A stretch of DNA of 64,000 bases from an uncultured Blastocatellia bacterium (GTDB taxonomy: Bacteria; Acidobacteriota; Blastocatellia; Pyrinomonadales; Pyrinomonadaceae): positions 38,473 through 102,472 of the forward strand of contig CAMLLD010000007.1 in assembly GCA_946480785.1 (NCBI GenBank). The letters are read 5' to 3'. Positions within the stretch are counted from its first letter, which is position 1. Each line of letters starts with the position of its first letter. The notes beneath the pieces are model-generated. The model saw nothing but the letters and a program-made list of their open reading frames with translations, made no database searches and was not told where the DNA came from. This document shows positions 56,085 through 64,000 of this stretch, piece after piece. The translations under genes were made by a program, and so were the position numbers.

Positions 56085-57220
56085 GCTTCCAATTCCAGCA
56101 ACTCGTACAACTCTTTCACCGCGCGATCAGTCGCGGTGCCGGGCTTGTAGAACATCTCATTCGCCACGGCGATCCGCGTCGCGGAATTCTCTCGCGGATC
56201 AGCAAACGCTAGCTCGACCGCCTGCACCAATTCATCTGCGCTCGTAACACTCGTCGAAGCGCTCGCCAGCAAATCCACATAACTCGGCTCGATGTCGGTG
56301 TTCTTGATCAACTCGGGAACATGTATCCGCAGCAACGGCCGGTCCAGCAATAAGTACTCAAACCCGACCGAGCTGTGATCGGTAATCATCAGATCCGCCG
56401 CCGCGAGGTACGGCGACGAATTGTGTCCCGCAGCCAGCACACCGCCGAACTTCTGCAGCAGCGGCTCCAGCCGCGCGCCCCAATCGACTCCGCCCGAATG
56501 AATGTATTCCAAATGTCGCGAACGATCGTGCAGCTTCACTATCAAAGCATAACCCGCGTCGCCGAGACGTTGGACCAACTCTTCGCCCATGCTCACAACC
56601 GACGAATGAGGCGACCACGTCGGCGCGTACAGAATCGTCTTACGCGCGGGATCGATGCCCATGCCAGCGAGCAGCTCGTCGCGGTTCAGCGATCCATCCA
56701 CGAGACAGTCAAGCTTGGGCATTCCGATCAGCCGCGCCGCCGGACTGCCTTCCTCGATCGCGCCCGAATCAACAAAGTGCCGCAGCCGGCGCTCGTTAAT
56801 AAAGAACAGCCGGTCCCAGCCGCGCATCGACTCCGAAGGCGAGTCGTAAACGGTGCGATACTTCCCCGCGACACCGTGAAACGTCTGCACGCGGCGCGCG
56901 CCGCGCGGGAGGCTCATCCACAAAAAATCCGCGGCCAGATATACGTCGATCTGCATCAGCGACGCGTGTCGCGGCGTGACGAATTCAAACGGCTGCCTAG
57001 CGTCGACGTAAACCGATTCAGTGCGAGAAGGCTCTTCGCTCGAGGTGAAGAAGAACTCGCAACGTTCATCGCGCTGCATGCGCTCGATGATGGGCGCGAG
57101 GGTCGCATAGTTCATCGGCGTGCGCGCGTTGACGAGCAAACGCCGCCGCTCGGGTGCACGCCAACGCTGCCATTGCTTGTCGAAACCACGAGCGGTGCTG
57201 ATAACGCGCTTAAGACTCAT
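56081..57220 (-). CDS. CDP-glycerol:poly(glycerophosphate) glycerophosphotransferase-like protein
   Basis: Predicted to transfer a polyol phosphate, or a related group, from a CDP-activated donor to a glycan. The 379-residue protein shows the family's 'QTFHGVAGKYRTVYDSP', KTILYAPTWSPHSSV, 'LIVKLHDRSRH' and 'DLMITDHSSVGFEYLLLDRP'. In Gram-positives such enzymes make teichoic acids; in Gram-negatives they build phosphate-containing capsules. I start at ATG 57220, 11 bases inside the end of the nucleotidyltransferase gene; TTG 57229 is a longer option. The upstream nucleotidyltransferase may supply its donor. Confidence 0.85.
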   Translation of the reverse strand: MSLKRVISTARGFDKQWQRWRAPERRRLLVNARTPMNYATLAPIIERMQRDERCEFFFTSSEEPSRTESVYVDARQPFEFVTPRHASLMQIDVYLAADFLWMSLPRGARRVQTFHGVAGKYRTVYDSPSESMRGWDRLFFINERRLRHFVDSGAIEEGSPAARLIGMPKLDCLVDGSLNRDELLAGMGIDPARKTILYAPTWSPHSSVVSMGEELVQRLGDAGYALIVKLHDRSRHLEYIHSGGVDWGARLEPLLQKFGGVLAAGHNSSPYLAAADLMITDHSSVGFEYLLLDRPLLRIHVPELIKNTDIEPSYVDLLASASTSVTSADELVQAVELAFADPRENSATRIAVANEMFYKPGTATDRAVKELYELLELEA

Positions 57221-57989
57221 TGAGGGCAACAGCGGCGGGTGTTTGCGGCAGATAACTTTGCTGATCGTGGAATTGCGTAGCTTCGATCTTCGGATAAACC
57301 TCGTTCACGGCGCGTTGGTAATCTTCGGGGAAGTCGATCTCGATCCACGGCAGGCCGCGCGTGCTCAACGCATACAGCGGATGATGTAAAGCAAACTCGC
57401 GAAATGCGCGCGGCGCCCAATCTTTTGTCGCGCCCCCGGCGATCAACTCGTTCATGTAACCAACAAGCGCTTTCGCTCCGGCCGCACTGAACTTCACGAT
57501 GCCCACGTTTTCGCCGTCTGCTTCGAGCGGATCCATCGCCTTCGAGATGTCGATCACGAGACGGTCCTGGAGTTTGACTTTCATCTCCTCGTCGCCGAGC
57601 GGATTCAGATCGGTGTCCGAAAGCAGCAGCGCATCTTCGTGCGCAGATTCGATCAGGTCGGCCAGGAGTTGCGGATGAACGAGGACATCGGAATTCAGGA
57701 CCACAAAGCCATCGACGAGATGTTCGCGGGCCATCCATAACGAATACAGGCTGCTTGTCTCAGCGTAACGCTCGTTTTCAACAAAACTCACGCTGTCGCC
57801 GCACGCTTCGCGAATGCTGTCCGCGCCGAACCCAACCACGATCACGACGTCGTCGATGTTTACCGCTCTCAACGAATCGATCTGTCGTTGCAGTAACGTC
57901 AAACCGCCGACCTCGACCAAACACTTCGGCTTCACCGCCGCGCCGTCCAAACGCGTCCCCTTGCCCGCTGCTAATATGATCGCTTTCAT
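57210..57989 (-). CDS. Sugar/choline-phosphate-type nucleotidyltransferase
   Basis: Predicted to activate a phosphorylated sugar, polyol or choline as an NDP/CDP derivative. The 259-residue GT-A-like protein has the nucleotide-binding start 'AIILAAGKGTRL', 'KCLVEVGGLTLLQRQIDSL', the 'NERYAETSSLYSLWMAREHL' block reminiscent of LicC-type phosphocholine cytidylyltransferases, and 'FVVLNSDVLVHPQLL'. Near the C-terminus 'WIEIDFPEDYQRAVNEVYP' closes the domain. Position between a flippase (4-base overlap) and the CDP-glycerol-type transferase (11-base overlap) makes a CDP-linked product likely. The exact substrate is unknown. Confidence 0.85.
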   Translation of the reverse strand: MKAIILAAGKGTRLDGAAVKPKCLVEVGGLTLLQRQIDSLRAVNIDDVVIVVGFGADSIREACGDSVSFVENERYAETSSLYSLWMAREHLVDGFVVLNSDVLVHPQLLADLIESAHEDALLLSDTDLNPLGDEEMKVKLQDRLVIDISKAMDPLEADGENVGIVKFSAAGAKALVGYMNELIAGGATKDWAPRAFREFALHHPLYALSTRGLPWIEIDFPEDYQRAVNEVYPKIEATQFHDQQSYLPQTPAAVALNES

Positions 57990-59572
57990 GACTCCGCTTT
58001 CAGGTCGCTGGACGCAGTCGCGACCGAGCCCCGCCTGAACATTTCCTTCATCTTGTTAAAGTACCAATTGAGTTCTTTTCGATCCATCGCCACCAAAAAC
58101 AGCACTGCGTAAATGGCAGCGGCCACGCCCGCGTGCACGACCAACGTCGCCCACGAGCGGTTGCCGAGCAGCTTGTCACGCCGCCACAGAATGAAGCCGC
58201 CCATCACGATCGCCGGCCAAACAGCGGGCCAAACGGCCCTCCACGCCACTTTCCAAACCGGCAACTCAACCCGGCGACACGCCGCCGGAAACGTCACAAA
58301 CATCGCCAGCACGATCATCGGTATCAGCGTGCCGATGGCCACGCCGACGAGTCCATAAACGTGCACCAGCAGGACACTCAACACCAAATTTCCGAGCGCC
58401 ATGCCGAGGTTCGAAAAGGCCAAAAACTTGTGCAGACCCGAACCTTTTAAGATCACGGTCGAGGTGGCGTTGCCGACGCGCAAAGCGACCACGATGCTCA
58501 GAATATAGATTACGTTTACGCTTTCGGCGAACTGCGGTCCCACCCACAGCAGCACGAGCGGACGCGCCGTCAGACCCAAAACCGTCGCCAGCGGCACGAC
58601 CATCCCGAGCGACAGACGCGTGCCCTGGATCAGTATCTGTTGCAGCCGATCGACGCGCTGAACTGTCGAGTTATCGACTACAACCGGAAACAGCGCCGCG
58701 TTGAGTTGATCCGTGATTCGCTGGACGATTTCGATGAGGCGTTGGGCCACGGCCCAAATCGCTACTGCACTCGTGCCGAGAAACACGCCGACAACGACGG
58801 CATCGGTCGAGTAGTTCAGCTTGTTAGCCAGATCGATTATGAGAATGAAGACGCTGAAGCCCGTGACTTCACGCAATCGCTCGCGTCTGAAATAACTCAG
58901 TCGCAGGCGCAAACCGGGAAAGACTCGATACGCATTCAGTGCGTAAGCTATATAGGAGAGGATGCGCACACCCGTGGTAGCAGCGACGAGTTCGGGCAGT
59001 CCATAACCCGCAAGTAAGACAATGACGTTCACCACGGCGACAACGAGCGCTGTTATGAAGGCGACGGCGCCGTTGAGATATTGGCGCTGAAAGCCGTTAA
59101 CGATGCCGCCGAAAACACTGACGGGAAAGCCGAGCGCGACGTAGGCGCTGATGCAGAGTAGAACGATCTGTCCCGTTCGCACCTGGGCCGGCGAGAGAGT
59201 GAAGAAGTGATCGAGATTGAGTGAGATCACAATCGCGACGAGGAATGCCAACAGACCGACGCCACTGAACAAACAGAACATCGTGCTCGCGATTTCATTC
59301 AACGCTTTCGTGTCGCCCTGCGCCCGATACTTCGCCGCGAAACGCACCTGGGCCACGCCGTAACCCATGTCGAGCATCGAGAAGTAAACCGTGACGGACG
59401 CGACCAGCACCCAAAGTCCGTAGGCCGATTGGCCCAGGTGCCGCACGTTGAACGGCAGCATGAAGATGCCGATCAAGACCTCAACGCCGGTGACGAGATA
59501 GTTCACCGAAACGTTTTGGAAGATGAGCTTGGCCTGACTGATCGGCTTATCGATGGGCGTGGGTTGTGACAC
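57986..59572 (-). CDS. Wzx-type oligosaccharide flippase, copy 2
   Basis: The 528-residue protein has about 14 membrane helices and a polysaccharide-synthesis flippase opening: 'LIFQNVSVNYLVTGVEVLIG' then 'LPFNVRHLGQSAYGLWVLVA', with 'YFSMLDMGYGVAQVRFAAKY'. It probably flips a lipid-linked unit. It is not close to copy 1, so the locus may make two glycans or flip two intermediates. The start is GTG at 59572 with no clear Shine-Dalgarno. It follows the GT2 gene by 33 bases. Confidence 0.88.
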   Translation of the reverse strand: MSQPTPIDKPISQAKLIFQNVSVNYLVTGVEVLIGIFMLPFNVRHLGQSAYGLWVLVASVTVYFSMLDMGYGVAQVRFAAKYRAQGDTKALNEIASTMFCLFSGVGLLAFLVAIVISLNLDHFFTLSPAQVRTGQIVLLCISAYVALGFPVSVFGGIVNGFQRQYLNGAVAFITALVVAVVNVIVLLAGYGLPELVAATTGVRILSYIAYALNAYRVFPGLRLRLSYFRRERLREVTGFSVFILIIDLANKLNYSTDAVVVGVFLGTSAVAIWAVAQRLIEIVQRITDQLNAALFPVVVDNSTVQRVDRLQQILIQGTRLSLGMVVPLATVLGLTARPLVLLWVGPQFAESVNVIYILSIVVALRVGNATSTVILKGSGLHKFLAFSNLGMALGNLVLSVLLVHVYGLVGVAIGTLIPMIVLAMFVTFPAACRRVELPVWKVAWRAVWPAVWPAIVMGGFILWRRDKLLGNRSWATLVVHAGVAAAIYAVLFLVAMDRKELNWYFNKMKEMFRRGSVATASSDLKAES

Positions 59573-59605
59573 TTATAACTCTTCGCGAGCTCCTCAAGCT
59601 TCTGG

Positions 59606-60574
59606 CTAACTCAACTGCCGGTCCTTCCAACGCTGGCGCAGGATTCCGGCGAAGAACCAGAGCCAGAGCTCGTCTTCAAAATGCACGATGGCATCGCCTT
59701 TCAGCAACGCTGCGCAACTCGAAAAGAACTTACTGATGCACGTGCGATACAGGTAGCGCGGCACCCCTGCGACGTGCGGCACCTGCGAGAAATCGAGCGC
59801 CCTGCTCTCCGGCGATTCCATGTCGAGACGGTTGTTCTGATATAGGATCGCGCGGCTGATTCCATGCCAGTAGAACCAGCGACGAAAGTATCGCTTCGTC
59901 AGACGATCCTCCGGTATGACGTGATGCACAATCAGGTCGGGTGAATAAAAGCCGCGCAAGCCGGCGGCGCGGGCGCGTTGCGACCATTCGCGCACTTCCT
60001 GGCCGAGCAGCGTCCCGGCTTTTCTCCCGATGCTGTTGTCCCACAACCCCGCGCGGTCGAAGCACTCGCGTTTGAAAACCGTGTTCACGCCGAGCGGCAC
60101 CTGCTCTTCACCAAACTCGACCGCCTTCGGGCCGTAATCGAGCAGCGCAATCACGCCCCAATGTTTGCCGCCGCGATTCGGCATCCACTTCGGCAACTTT
60201 CCACTCCAGATCGGCAGCGCTTTGCCGCCGAGATAGTCGCACTGCAAACGGTCGAGCGCCTGCTCCGCGTTGAGTAGCCAATGTTCGTCAACACGCACGT
60301 CGTCGTCAGTGATCGCGAGGATCTCGCCCTGCGACGCACGGATGCCGGCGTTGAGCGCGGCCGATCGTCCTTGTTCCCTTTCCATGATGTACCGCAAGGG
60401 AACCGGGAATGACTCCACGGTTCCGAGCACCACCTCGCGGGTGTTATCGGAGGAGTTGTTATCGACGATGATGACTTCCCACGGGCCGTTTGACTGGAGC
60501 TTTGCAAGACTTTCGAGTGTCTTGACCAGCTCGTCCGCGCGGTTGTAGGTGGCGATGATTACTGAAAACTTCAT
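59606..60574 (-). CDS. Glycosyltransferase, GT2
   Basis: First gene of the minus-strand synthesis block. The 322-residue protein begins 'KFSVIIATYNRADELVKTLE', has VIIVDNNSSDNT, the 'RSAALNAGIRASQGEILAIT' loop and the DxD equivalent TDDDVRVD. The C-terminal part contains 'YFRRWFYWHGISRAILYQNN' and a hydrophobic stretch near the end but no firm membrane anchor. ATG at 60574. The donor sugar is unknown. Confidence 0.9.
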   Translation of the reverse strand: MKFSVIIATYNRADELVKTLESLAKLQSNGPWEVIIVDNNSSDNTREVVLGTVESFPVPLRYIMEREQGRSAALNAGIRASQGEILAITDDDVRVDEHWLLNAEQALDRLQCDYLGGKALPIWSGKLPKWMPNRGGKHWGVIALLDYGPKAVEFGEEQVPLGVNTVFKRECFDRAGLWDNSIGRKAGTLLGQEVREWSQRARAAGLRGFYSPDLIVHHVIPEDRLTKRYFRRWFYWHGISRAILYQNNRLDMESPESRALDFSQVPHVAGVPRYLYRTCISKFFSSCAALLKGDAIVHFEDELWLWFFAGILRQRWKDRQLS

Positions 60575-60909
60575 GCTTTTAAATCTGATGGCCCGTCCCT
60601 AATTCAGATCACAATTCTGAGATTCAAACAATTTCCACGGCCGCCGTCCAGATTCTGAACTATTTGCTATCCACGCCGAGCAGCAACGTTTGGCCCTGCT
60701 TTTGCTTCTATCAGGTTCTCGACAACGCTTATTGAGCTTAACGTCGCAGCACCGAATGTCAAAGGTTTTGCGCGTTACAGATTGAAACTCAGATCCCTAA
60801 TCAATAAATGTCCATTAGGACGTGGATTTAGGTTTCGGTCAACTCCCAGATCATGGCTCGTCGAGAACTTCAGGTCTCAACGAAAACTTTGAATAGCTGT
60901 TCTCTTTCT
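60575..60909. other. Divergent intergenic region, no gene recognised
   Basis: This 335-base gap must carry promoters for the minus-strand synthesis block and for the plus-strand phosphoesterase fusion. On the plus strand TTGAAA (60782-60787) and TAAATG (60805-60810) are 17 bases apart, a poor but possible promoter. No riboswitch core, terminator or conserved small gene was seen. Confidence 0.4.
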
Positions 60910-63900
60910 ATGCGCGCCAGAATAATCCACGTTGCATTAGCAATCATCTTCGTAAGTCTCCTCTCCATAACCGCACACGCACAAGATCAACTCTGCGACA
61001 CGGCCTTCGAAGACTGTCGCGGGCCGCTGTGGAGTTTGATCGATCACGAAACCGTTGGCATCGATGTCGCTTTCTGGTTTATGCAGGACAACTCGATTGC
61101 CAACAAGATAGTCGCTCGCTGGCAGGCCGGAGTTCCCGTCAGGATCCTCGTCGATCCACGCGCGAACCCGACCTACGCTGGCAATGAAGACATCCTGAAT
61201 CAGTTCAAAGCCGCCGGCATTCCGATGCGATACAAAAACGGTGGCGGCATCCTGCACTGGAAGATGATGCTCTTCGAGGGACAAAACAAGATCGAATGGA
61301 CGGGCGCAAACTACTCGTCCAGTTTCTTTGTCCCCACGACGCCATATCAGAACTACATCGATGAAGCGATCTATTTCACCGATGATGCGTCGATCATCCA
61401 GAGTTTCAAGACGAAGTACGACGATCTCTGGACGGACACGGTCAACTACTCGGACTACGCCAACATCACCGCGCCGTTAACGCGGAAGTACCCGACGTTT
61501 CCGATCAATCCCGAGTTGAACTATCCGCCCAGCATCGACGACAGCCAGGACTTCTACAATCGCACCCAACAGAATTTCAATCAGGAAACGCAGAAGATCG
61601 ACATCATCATGTATCGGATTACCAACCAGGGGTACACCGATACGACGCTGGCAGCGGTGCAACGCGGTATTCCTGTTCGGCTCATTCACGAGCCGGACGA
61701 GTATCGCAATCCCGCGCGACAGTGGGACGCCTGGAACATCGATCGAATGTACATGGGCGGTGTTCAGATCAAGATGCGCAAGCACCTCGGCCTGAATCAC
61801 CAGAAGTCAGTAATACTCTACGGCAAGGGAATGACGATCTTCGGCTCGTCCAACTGGACGGGTCCGTCGTCAAACTCTCAGCAGGAGCACAACTACTTCA
61901 CGCTGAAGCCGTACTTCTTCAACTGGTTCGTCGATCAGTTTGAACGAAAGTGGAACTCAACGACCGAGAACCAGGATTTCGTTCCGCTGCCTCCGGGTGA
62001 GCCGTCATACATCGCGCCGGCAAACGGCGCTATTGCGCAGCCGACAACGCTCACGCTGCAGTGGGAAGGCGGCCCGTGGGCGCATAAATACGACATCTAC
62101 TTCGGTACGACCCCGAATCCGCCGTTGCTCGTGGCTGACGCAAGTACCAGCCAAAGCGGTGCGCAACCAGGACAGCCGTTGCTGGACACCGGCTCTGTCG
62201 ATGACGGCAATCCCGAGTCGTACACGATCAAAACCACGCTACTGCCGGGCACGACTTACTACTGGCGCATCGTCAGCAAGACGATGGCGAACGTCACTTG
62301 GAACGGTCAGACGTGGAGTTTCACGACGGCTGGTAACGTCGCGGCGCCTTCGGCTCCGACCGGCTTAACCGCCGCCGCGGCTTCGTCGACGCGGATCGAT
62401 TTGAGTTGGGCCGATACGGCAAGCGAGACGGGTTATCGCGTGGAGCGCAGTCCAAATGGATCGACCGGCTGGACGGAAATCGCGAGCCTGAACCAGAATC
62501 AGGTTACTTACTCCGATCTCACTGTCAGCGCACAGCAAACTTATTTCTACCGCGTGCGCGGACTGAATAGCGGCGGCTTCTCGCCGTACAGCAACACGGC
62601 GAGCGCGAGTACGCCCGCGCCCGCAGCGCCTACCGCAAATGACATTGTCTTGTGGGCGGCGGAAGCACCGGTGAAGGTGGGCGCGTGGTCGGTCGTGGCT
62701 GACGCGACCGCGGCTGGTGGCAATCGGATCGCGAATCCCGACGCTGGAGCGGCCAAGATCACAACTGCGTCGGCGAATCCGGCAAACTATTTCGAGATGA
62801 CGTTCAATGCCCAGTCTGGCGTTGATTATCGCTTGTGGATGCGCGGTAAGGCGCAGGCCGATTTCTGGGGCAACGATTCGGTCTTCATTCAGTTTTCCGA
62901 CAGTGTCGATAGCAGTAACAATCCGACCTACCGCATCGGCACGACAGCCGCGGCCGAGTACAACCTCGAAGACTGCTCGGGCTGCGGCGTTCAAGGCTGG
63001 GGTTGGCAGGACAACGGCTGGGGCGTCGGCGTGCTTGGACCACTACTCAGGTTCGCCACTACCGGCACGCACACACTGCGGATTCAGGTTCGTGAAGACG
63101 GTCTCTCGCTCGATCAGATCGTGCTTTCGCCACAAACGTATCTGACCTCGGCACCGGGATCGCTGAAGAACGACGCGACGATTCTGCCGAAGTCAGGTGG
63201 TGGCAGCGTTGGTAATCCAGCGCCGGTCGTTAGCGGTGTTAATCCGACTTCTGGTCCAACAGCGGGCGGAACTTCGATCACGATCACGGGTACAGGATTT
63301 TTGGCGAACGCGACGGTTTCGATCGGCGGAACTGCGGCCTCGAGTGTCGCAGTCGTGAACAGCACCACCATCACGGCCTTAACGCCGGCACATGCGGCGG
63401 GCACAGTCGACGTGGTGGTAACGAACACTGACAACCAGACGGGGACGAAGACGGGCGGGTTTACTTACGTCGCGCCGCAAAGCGCGGTGCCGGCGTTCGA
63501 TCGCGTTTACCTCGTGGTGAGCGAGAACGAGAGTAACACTAGCGTCATCGGCAGCCAGTCGATGCCCTACCTGAACGCGCTCGCAAATCGCTACGGTCTC
63601 GCGATCAATTACTACGCCAACACGCACCCGTCGATCGGCAACTACTTCTGGTTAACAACCGGACAGCAGATCACTAATGACGACTCGTTCACCGGCACAG
63701 TTTCGGTAGACAACATCGTTCGCCAACTCAACGCGGGCGGAAAGAGCTGGAAGGCATACGCGGAGAGTCTGCCCTCGGTTGGTTACGTCGGCGCCGATTC
63801 GTATCCGTATGTCAAACGGCACAATCCGTTCGCGTACATCACGGACGTTCTGAACAGCCAGGCGCAGAAGAACAACATCGTTCCGTTCACGCAATTCCCG

Positions 63901-64000
63901 ACCGACCTGGCAAACAACCAGACGCCGAACTATTCGTTCATCATTCCGAACCAGCAGAACAATGGACACGATTGTCCGGCAAACATCCCGAACTGCACGA
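60910..64000 (+). CDS. Very large secreted protein: phospholipase D-like module + FN3/TIG modules + phosphoesterase module, 3' end outside the window
   Basis: The frame is open from ATG 60910 to the right edge (1030 codons) without a stop. A signal peptide (cut near TAHAQ) leads to a PLD domain with two HxK motifs: H116-x-K, followed by GANYSS, and H297-x-K, followed by GSSNWT. Next come an FN3-like domain (about 375-470), a second FN3 (about 478-570), a beta domain (about 578-755), an IPT/TIG domain (about 768-850), and from about 860 a phosphoesterase domain of the phospholipase C/acid phosphatase type ('VYLVVSENESNTSVIG', 'NTHPSIGNYFWLTTG', NNGHDC). It could act extracellularly on phosphodiesters in lipids, nucleic acid or phospho-glycans. 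No Shine-Dalgarno is obvious. Confidence 0.85.
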   Translation, partial: MRARIIHVALAIIFVSLLSITAHAQDQLCDTAFEDCRGPLWSLIDHETVGIDVAFWFMQDNSIANKIVARWQAGVPVRILVDPRANPTYAGNEDILNQFKAAGIPMRYKNGGGILHWKMMLFEGQNKIEWTGANYSSSFFVPTTPYQNYIDEAIYFTDDASIIQSFKTKYDDLWTDTVNYSDYANITAPLTRKYPTFPINPELNYPPSIDDSQDFYNRTQQNFNQETQKIDIIMYRITNQGYTDTTLAAVQRGIPVRLIHEPDEYRNPARQWDAWNIDRMYMGGVQIKMRKHLGLNHQKSVILYGKGMTIFGSSNWTGPSSNSQQEHNYFTLKPYFFNWFVDQFERKWNSTTENQDFVPLPPGEPSYIAPANGAIAQPTTLTLQWEGGPWAHKYDIYFGTTPNPPLLVADASTSQSGAQPGQPLLDTGSVDDGNPESYTIKTTLLPGTTYYWRIVSKTMANVTWNGQTWSFTTAGNVAAPSAPTGLTAAAASSTRIDLSWADTASETGYRVERSPNGSTGWTEIASLNQNQVTYSDLTVSAQQTYFYRVRGLNSGGFSPYSNTASASTPAPAAPTANDIVLWAAEAPVKVGAWSVVADATAAGGNRIANPDAGAAKITTASANPANYFEMTFNAQSGVDYRLWMRGKAQADFWGNDSVFIQFSDSVDSSNNPTYRIGTTAAAEYNLEDCSGCGVQGWGWQDNGWGVGVLGPLLRFATTGTHTLRIQVREDGLSLDQIVLSPQTYLTSAPGSLKNDATILPKSGGGSVGNPAPVVSGVNPTSGPTAGGTSITITGTGFLANATVSIGGTAASSVAVVNSTTITALTPAHAAGTVDVVVTNTDNQTGTKTGGFTYVAPQSAVPAFDRVYLVVSENESNTSVIGSQSMPYLNALANRYGLAINYYANTHPSIGNYFWLTTGQQITNDDSFTGTVSVDNIVRQLNAGGKSWKAYAESLPSVGYVGADSYPYVKRHNPFAYITDVLNSQAQKNNIVPFTQFPTDLANNQTPNYSFIIPNQQNNGHDCPANIPNCT

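Noticed and set aside
1..64000. CRISPR arrays, tRNA genes, integrases or insertion sequences
   Set aside because: None was recognised; the only repeats are the intergenic palindromes, the in-gene domain duplication and the linker microsatellites.

Overview
The window looks like chromosomal DNA of an Acidobacteriota bacterium, most likely Blastocatellia. This is inferred from three things: a C-terminal domain of the kind described from Solibacter (residues ~950-1178 of the protein at 25579-29115), dispersed intergenic palindromes of a style common in that phylum, and an exosortase-linked exopolysaccharide (EPS) locus in an otherwise Gram-negative gene set. No tRNA, rRNA, CRISPR array, transposase or phage gene was seen.

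1-12640, housekeeping: 5' part of pnp, rpsO with a clear terminator between them, a type II NADH dehydrogenase, an M23 peptidase, an L,D-transpeptidase lipoprotein, dusB, a SurA-like chaperone/isomerase, mfd, the heptose-1-phosphate adenylyltransferase gene, and lysS.

13004-25365, EPS export and sorting operon on the minus strand, read from high to low coordinates: exosortase, EpsI, PrsT-type TPR lipoprotein, Wzz-type chain-length protein, ExeA-like ATPase, tyrosine autokinase, initiating sugar-phosphate transferase, Wza-like export protein, a Ycf48-like propeller protein and a TPR protein. This is a canonical XrtA-type set, but no protein that ends inside the window carries a PEP-CTERM tail.

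25579-33728, two large secreted, partly related proteins transcribed divergently from a ~650-bp regulatory region. The minus-strand one has a near-consensus promoter followed by two tandem c-di-GMP-I (GEMM) riboswitch aptamers, the second ending next to the ribosome binding site. The plus-strand one carries two 150-residue lectin-like domains identical in protein sequence but different at about 26 synonymous sites.

33917-60574, polysaccharide synthesis genes on the minus strand, many overlapping by 1-22 bases: glycosyltransferases, two flippases, three AsnB-type amidotransferases, an AlgD-type GDP-mannose dehydrogenase, an aminotransferase-dehydrogenase fusion beside an AAC(3)-fold acetyltransferase, a formyltransferase-propeller fusion, a heparinase II/III-like lyase, a CDP-glycerol-type phosphotransferase with a nucleotidyltransferase, a methyltransferase, a DUF218 protein and a beta-helix protein. 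Together they suggest a uronate-containing, amidated, N-acylated and perhaps polyol-phosphate-decorated EPS, with c-di-GMP control of at least one secreted component. No Wzy-type polymerase was recognised.

60910-64000: the start of a very large secreted protein joining a phospholipase-D-like module to a phosphoesterase (phospholipase C/acid phosphatase) module; it runs off the window.
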